A DNA stretch of 8,274 bases from Rhabdothermincola sp037478855 (lineage in GTDB: Bacteria > Actinomycetota > Acidimicrobiia > Acidimicrobiales > Acidimicrobilacustridaceae), in the NCBI GenBank assembly GCA_037478855.1, contig JBBFLY010000096.1, forward strand, positions 1-8,274, in the 5' to 3' direction. Position 1 is the stretch's first letter; each line of letters starts with the position of its first letter. Shown here piece by piece: positions 6,520 through 8,274 of the stretch. The notes below the pieces were generated by a model that saw only the letters and a list, made by a program, of their open reading frames with translations, searched no databases and was not told the DNA's origin. A program made the translations under genes and the position numbers.

Positions 6520-7923
6520 ATGCAAGTGACGCTGGGGATCGACGTGGCCTGCCGCGCGGATCACCAGGCGAGCCTGGCTGATGGTGCCGGCGAGTTCGTG
6601 TGGTCGGGTCACCGGTTCCGCACCACACCGGTCGATCTCGAAGCGCTGTGGGACAAGATCCCCGACGGCGCCGAGGTCACGGTGGTGTTGGAACCGACCC
6701 GCAACGCGTGGGTGCCGCTCGCGGCGTGGCTGGGCGCGAAGGGCGCGACCGTGGTCATGGTCCCACCTGAGCAGTCCGCTGATCTGCGGAACTACTACAA
6801 CAAGCACACCAAGACCGACCGGCTCGACAGCCGGGTGCTGGCCCGGCTGCCGTTGTTGCACCCAGAGGGTCTCAAGCCGATCGATTCGCTGGGGCCGGCT
6901 GAGCCGCTCAAGCGGGCGGTCCGGCACCGCACCAGCCTCATCAAGCGTCGGGCCGCGTCGATGCTGCGCCTCGACGCGCTCGTCGAGCTGCTCGGGCCCG
7001 CGTACGCCGATGTGTTGGGCACCGGCGACTACAACAAGACCGCGCTGATGGTCCTGGAACGCTTCGCGGACCCGAGAGCGCTCAAGAAGCTGGGCCGCAA
7101 GCGGCTCGCGGCGGCGATGATCCGCTCCAGTCGGGGTGCGTGGAGCGAGGCCAAGGCCGATGAACTGCTCGCCGCGGCCGACGAGACGCTCGAGCTGTGG
7201 GCTGTCGCCGGCGGGCTCGACTTCGCCGAGCTCGCCGAGGACATCGCGCTCGAAGCACGCCACATCCGCCAGCTCAACGACGAGATCGCCGCGATCGAGG
7301 ACCGCATCGAAGCGATCTACGACGACGTCGACCCCAACGGCATCTTCGCCTCCGGGCCCGGCATGGGCACCACCCTCGCCGCGGGGATCCTCGGCCGGCT
7401 CGGAGACCCGAACCGCTTCGACAACCTCGCCGGCATCCGCTCCTTCACCGGGCTCGTCCCCAAGGTCAACCAGTCCGGCACCGCCGACCACCACGGCGGA
7501 CCGACCAAAGCCGCTGACCCCGGTCTGCGCGAAGCGGTGTTCCTCGCCGCCGAGCACGCCCGCAAGGTCGACCCCACCCTCGCCGCGCGCTACCACCGAC
7601 TCATCGTCGAGAACGGCAAGCACCACAACTCGGCGGTCTGCACCATCGCCGGCGTGCTCATCACCCGCCTCGCCGCGTGCTGGCGCAACGGGCAGCGCTA
7701 CGTGATCCGCGACCTCGACGGCAACGAGATCACCCCCGAGCAAGGACGCATCATCTGCGCCGAGCAGTTCAAGATCCCACCCGCGGTCCGCGCCGCCCGC
7801 CGCAGCACCACCCAAGCCAAGAAGCTCAAGGCAAGGACGGGCCGGCGCAGTGAGGAGTCGACCAGAGCCGCTCCGGCGACCGGCCCGTCCACCAGCGACG
7901 CTACCGCCCTGAAGATCGCGTGA
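6520..7923 (+). CDS. IS110-family DEDD transposase
   Basis: A 467-aa RNA-guided recombinase that moves the surrounding element. The N-terminal RuvC-like domain shows the DEDD tetrad: Asp8 in LGIDVA, Glu58 in VVLEPTRNAW, and Asp100 and Asp103 in HTKTDRLDSRVLARL. A helical, coiled-coil-like stretch follows at about 205-268. The C-terminal Transposase_20 domain begins near ASGPGMGTTLAAGILGRLG (277-295) and continues through FDNLAGIRSFTGLVPKVNQSG (300-320). This domain holds the family's catalytic serine, which I cannot assign with certainty here. The tail after about 430 is basic and then Ser/Thr/Ala-rich. The frame is intact, so the element may still be active. It is transcribed towards the CRISPR array and away from cas1. 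An in-frame GTG at 6487 would add 11 residues; the ATG at 6520 has the better ribosome binding site and sits just before the conserved domain. Confidence 0.94.
   Translation: MQVTLGIDVACRADHQASLADGAGEFVWSGHRFRTTPVDLEALWDKIPDGAEVTVVLEPTRNAWVPLAAWLGAKGATVVMVPPEQSADLRNYYNKHTKTDRLDSRVLARLPLLHPEGLKPIDSLGPAEPLKRAVRHRTSLIKRRAASMLRLDALVELLGPAYADVLGTGDYNKTALMVLERFADPRALKKLGRKRLAAAMIRSSRGAWSEAKADELLAAADETLELWAVAGGLDFAELAEDIALEARHIRQLNDEIAAIEDRIEAIYDDVDPNGIFASGPGMGTTLAAGILGRLGDPNRFDNLAGIRSFTGLVPKVNQSGTADHHGGPTKAADPGLREAVFLAAEHARKVDPTLAARYHRLIVENGKHHNSAVCTIAGVLITRLAACWRNGQRYVIRDLDGNEITPEQGRIICAEQFKIPPAVRAARRSTTQAKKLKARTGRRSEESTRAAPATGPSTSDATALKIA
7835..7890 (+). repeat. 11-bp perfect inverted repeat in transposase 3' end
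   Basis: GGACGGGCCGG at 7835-7845 is the exact reverse complement of CCGGCCCGTCC at 7880-7890, with 34 nt between. A nested GGAG/CTCC pairing (7854-7857 with 7871-7874) lies inside. It falls in the poorly conserved tail of the transposase. It could fold in the mRNA or be a recombinase-related site near the right end. No U-run follows, so a standard intrinsic terminator is unlikely. Confidence 0.6.
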
Positions 7924-8007
7924 TTCAGCCAATGGACCCCTTGACGTCGGTTAGGAACTCAACGAACGGTTTGCAGCCAACCAAACGCTCGCTCTTGGCG
8001 GTCTGGC

Positions 8008-8021
8008 GTCGGCGCGCCGAC
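8008..8021. repeat. 14-bp perfect palindrome in leader region
   Basis: GTCGGCGCGCCGAC reads the same on both strands. In a dinucleotide-biased GC-rich genome this may be chance, but it is non-coding and lies between the transposase and the array. A dimeric DNA-binding protein site is possible. Confidence 0.45.
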
Positions 8022-8045
8022 CTTCCGGGACCTGGCGACGGGGTC

Positions 8046-8136
8046 GAGGTTGGCGCGAGCCGACGGATGCTGCGATGTCGGGCTGTGCAAGCGGGGTGGG
8101 GGTGAGCTGGTGCGACCGACAGGAGGAGGTTGGCGC
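8046..8136 (+). repeat. 14-nt direct repeat in CRISPR leader
   Basis: GAGGTTGGCGCGAG occurs at 8046-8059 and again at 8123-8136, exactly 77 nt apart. The match stops sharply on both sides. Both copies lie within 140 nt of the first repeat, where leader motifs that anchor the integrase or an architectural protein are expected. Confidence 0.55.
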
Positions 8137-8166
8137 GAGGGTCGGCGTCTGCCCAGGTCAGGGCGT

Positions 8167-8172
8167 TAGAAT
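8167..8172 (+). promoter_or_regulatory. Possible -10 element of the CRISPR promoter
   Basis: TAGAAT lies 10 nt before the first repeat. It is the best -10-like hexamer in an otherwise GC-rich leader, and its position would start transcription at or just before the repeat. No good -35 hexamer sits 16-18 nt upstream, so this is weak. Confidence 0.3.
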
Positions 8173-8182
8173 CCGGGTAGCG

Positions 8183-8274
8183 GTCACAGGCCCCCGGAAA
8201 TCCGATACGGATTGAAACAGCACGATCAGGCGGGCCTCGTCGTCGTCGTCACAGGCCCCCGGAAATCCGATACG
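8183..8274 (+). CRISPR. CRISPR array, leader end (cut by window edge)
   Basis: Repeat 1 spans 8183-8218 (36 nt), beginning GTCACAGGCC and ending GATTGAAAC. Spacer 1 spans 8219-8247 (29 nt). Repeat 2 starts at 8248 and its 27 visible nt are identical to repeat 1, giving a period of 65. The repeat holds a perfect 6-bp stem with a 3-nt loop, AATCCGATACGGATT (8199-8213). The expected Cas6 cut before ATTGAAAC (between 8210 and 8211) falls at its 3' side and leaves the standard 8-nt tag. The bases flanking the repeats differ (G at 8182, C at 8247), which fixes the 5' edge. The 3' edge is set by the usual GAAAC end, since the second copy is cut off. The 29-nt spacer is short for a type III system. 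Confidence 0.93.

Larger units (their letters stand above)
6190..7923 (+). mobile_element. IS110-family insertion sequence (minimum supported span)
   Basis: The element is supported by an intact DEDD transposase with a structured non-coding region upstream, the layout of IS110 elements. Members of this family lack terminal inverted repeats and usually make no clear target duplication, so the ends cannot be read directly. The heptamer TTGACGT occurs at 6134-6140 and 7941-7947, which would give an element of about 1.8 kb. A 7-nt match between two such regions is expected by chance, so I do not rely on it. The element separates cas1 from the CRISPR leader. Confidence 0.75.
7924..8182 (+). promoter_or_regulatory. 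IS right end plus CRISPR leader
   Basis: This stretch (259 nt) has no credible gene. The repeat orientation (ending in GATTGAAAC on the plus strand) puts the leader here, directly before the first repeat. It contains a perfect 14-bp palindrome at 8008-8021 and a 14-nt direct repeat at 8046-8059 and 8123-8136. The left part should contain the right end of the IS110-family element, but the junction cannot be placed. Confidence 0.6.

Noticed and set aside
6193..7932. 579-codon open frame on the minus strand opposite the transposase
   Set aside because: It is an antisense shadow of a GC-rich gene. The translation is low in complexity, matches no fold I recognise, and lies opposite a clear IS110 transposase.
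7941..7969. TTGACG as a -35 box for leader transcription
   Set aside because: No acceptable -10 hexamer follows at 16-18 nt.
7920..8105. 61-codon open frame in the leader
   Set aside because: It overlaps the transposase stop by chance, crosses the palindrome and one copy of the leader repeat, and has no motif.
8242..8250. GTCGTCGTC run at the end of spacer 1
   Set aside because: A short triplet run common in GC-rich coding DNA. It only makes the repeat's left edge look ambiguous; the base before the repeat differs between copies.

Overview
This window is most of a type III CRISPR-Cas locus from a very GC-rich bacterium. The base composition, the GC-rich third codon positions, the frequent GTG starts and the long antisense shadow frames all fit an actinobacterium. 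I cannot name the genus from sequence alone.

Positions 1-6096 are one tightly packed minus-strand operon. Read in the direction of transcription it is cas1, cas2, a second non-identical cas2, cas6, a 135-nt gap, cas10, then a large RAMP gene that fuses a Csm3-like Cas7 domain to a Csx10 (Cas5-like) domain and runs off the left edge. Every junction except cas6-cas10 is a 1-nt or 4-nt stop/start overlap (ATGA, TGATG, GTGA, TGATG), which suggests translational coupling. Cas10 keeps the GGDD cyclase motif but has no N-terminal HD nuclease domain. Together with the Csx10 domain this points to subtype III-D or a III-D-like variant. Any CARF effector, Csm2/Cas11 or further Cas7 proteins must lie beyond the left edge.

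Positions 6097-7923 hold a divergent insertion sequence of the IS110 family on the plus strand. It has a 467-aa DEDD transposase preceded by about 400 nt of structured non-coding DNA. In this family that position encodes the bridge RNA, and a 13-bp hairpin with GU wobbles starts there. The element lies between cas1 and the CRISPR leader.

Positions 7924-8182 are non-coding: the right end of the insertion sequence plus the CRISPR leader, with a 14-bp palindrome and a 14-bp direct repeat. The array starts at 8183 and reads rightwards. One complete 36-nt repeat ending in the typical GATTGAAAC, one 29-nt leader-proximal spacer and 27 nt of the next repeat are visible.

Together the genes supply adaptation (Cas1 with two Cas2 proteins), crRNA maturation (Cas6) and part of an RNA-guided effector (Cas10 and the Cas7-Csx10 fusion). 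The two observations most worth following are the pair of different Cas2 proteins, each with a CPxC motif, and the Cas7-Csx10 fusion.
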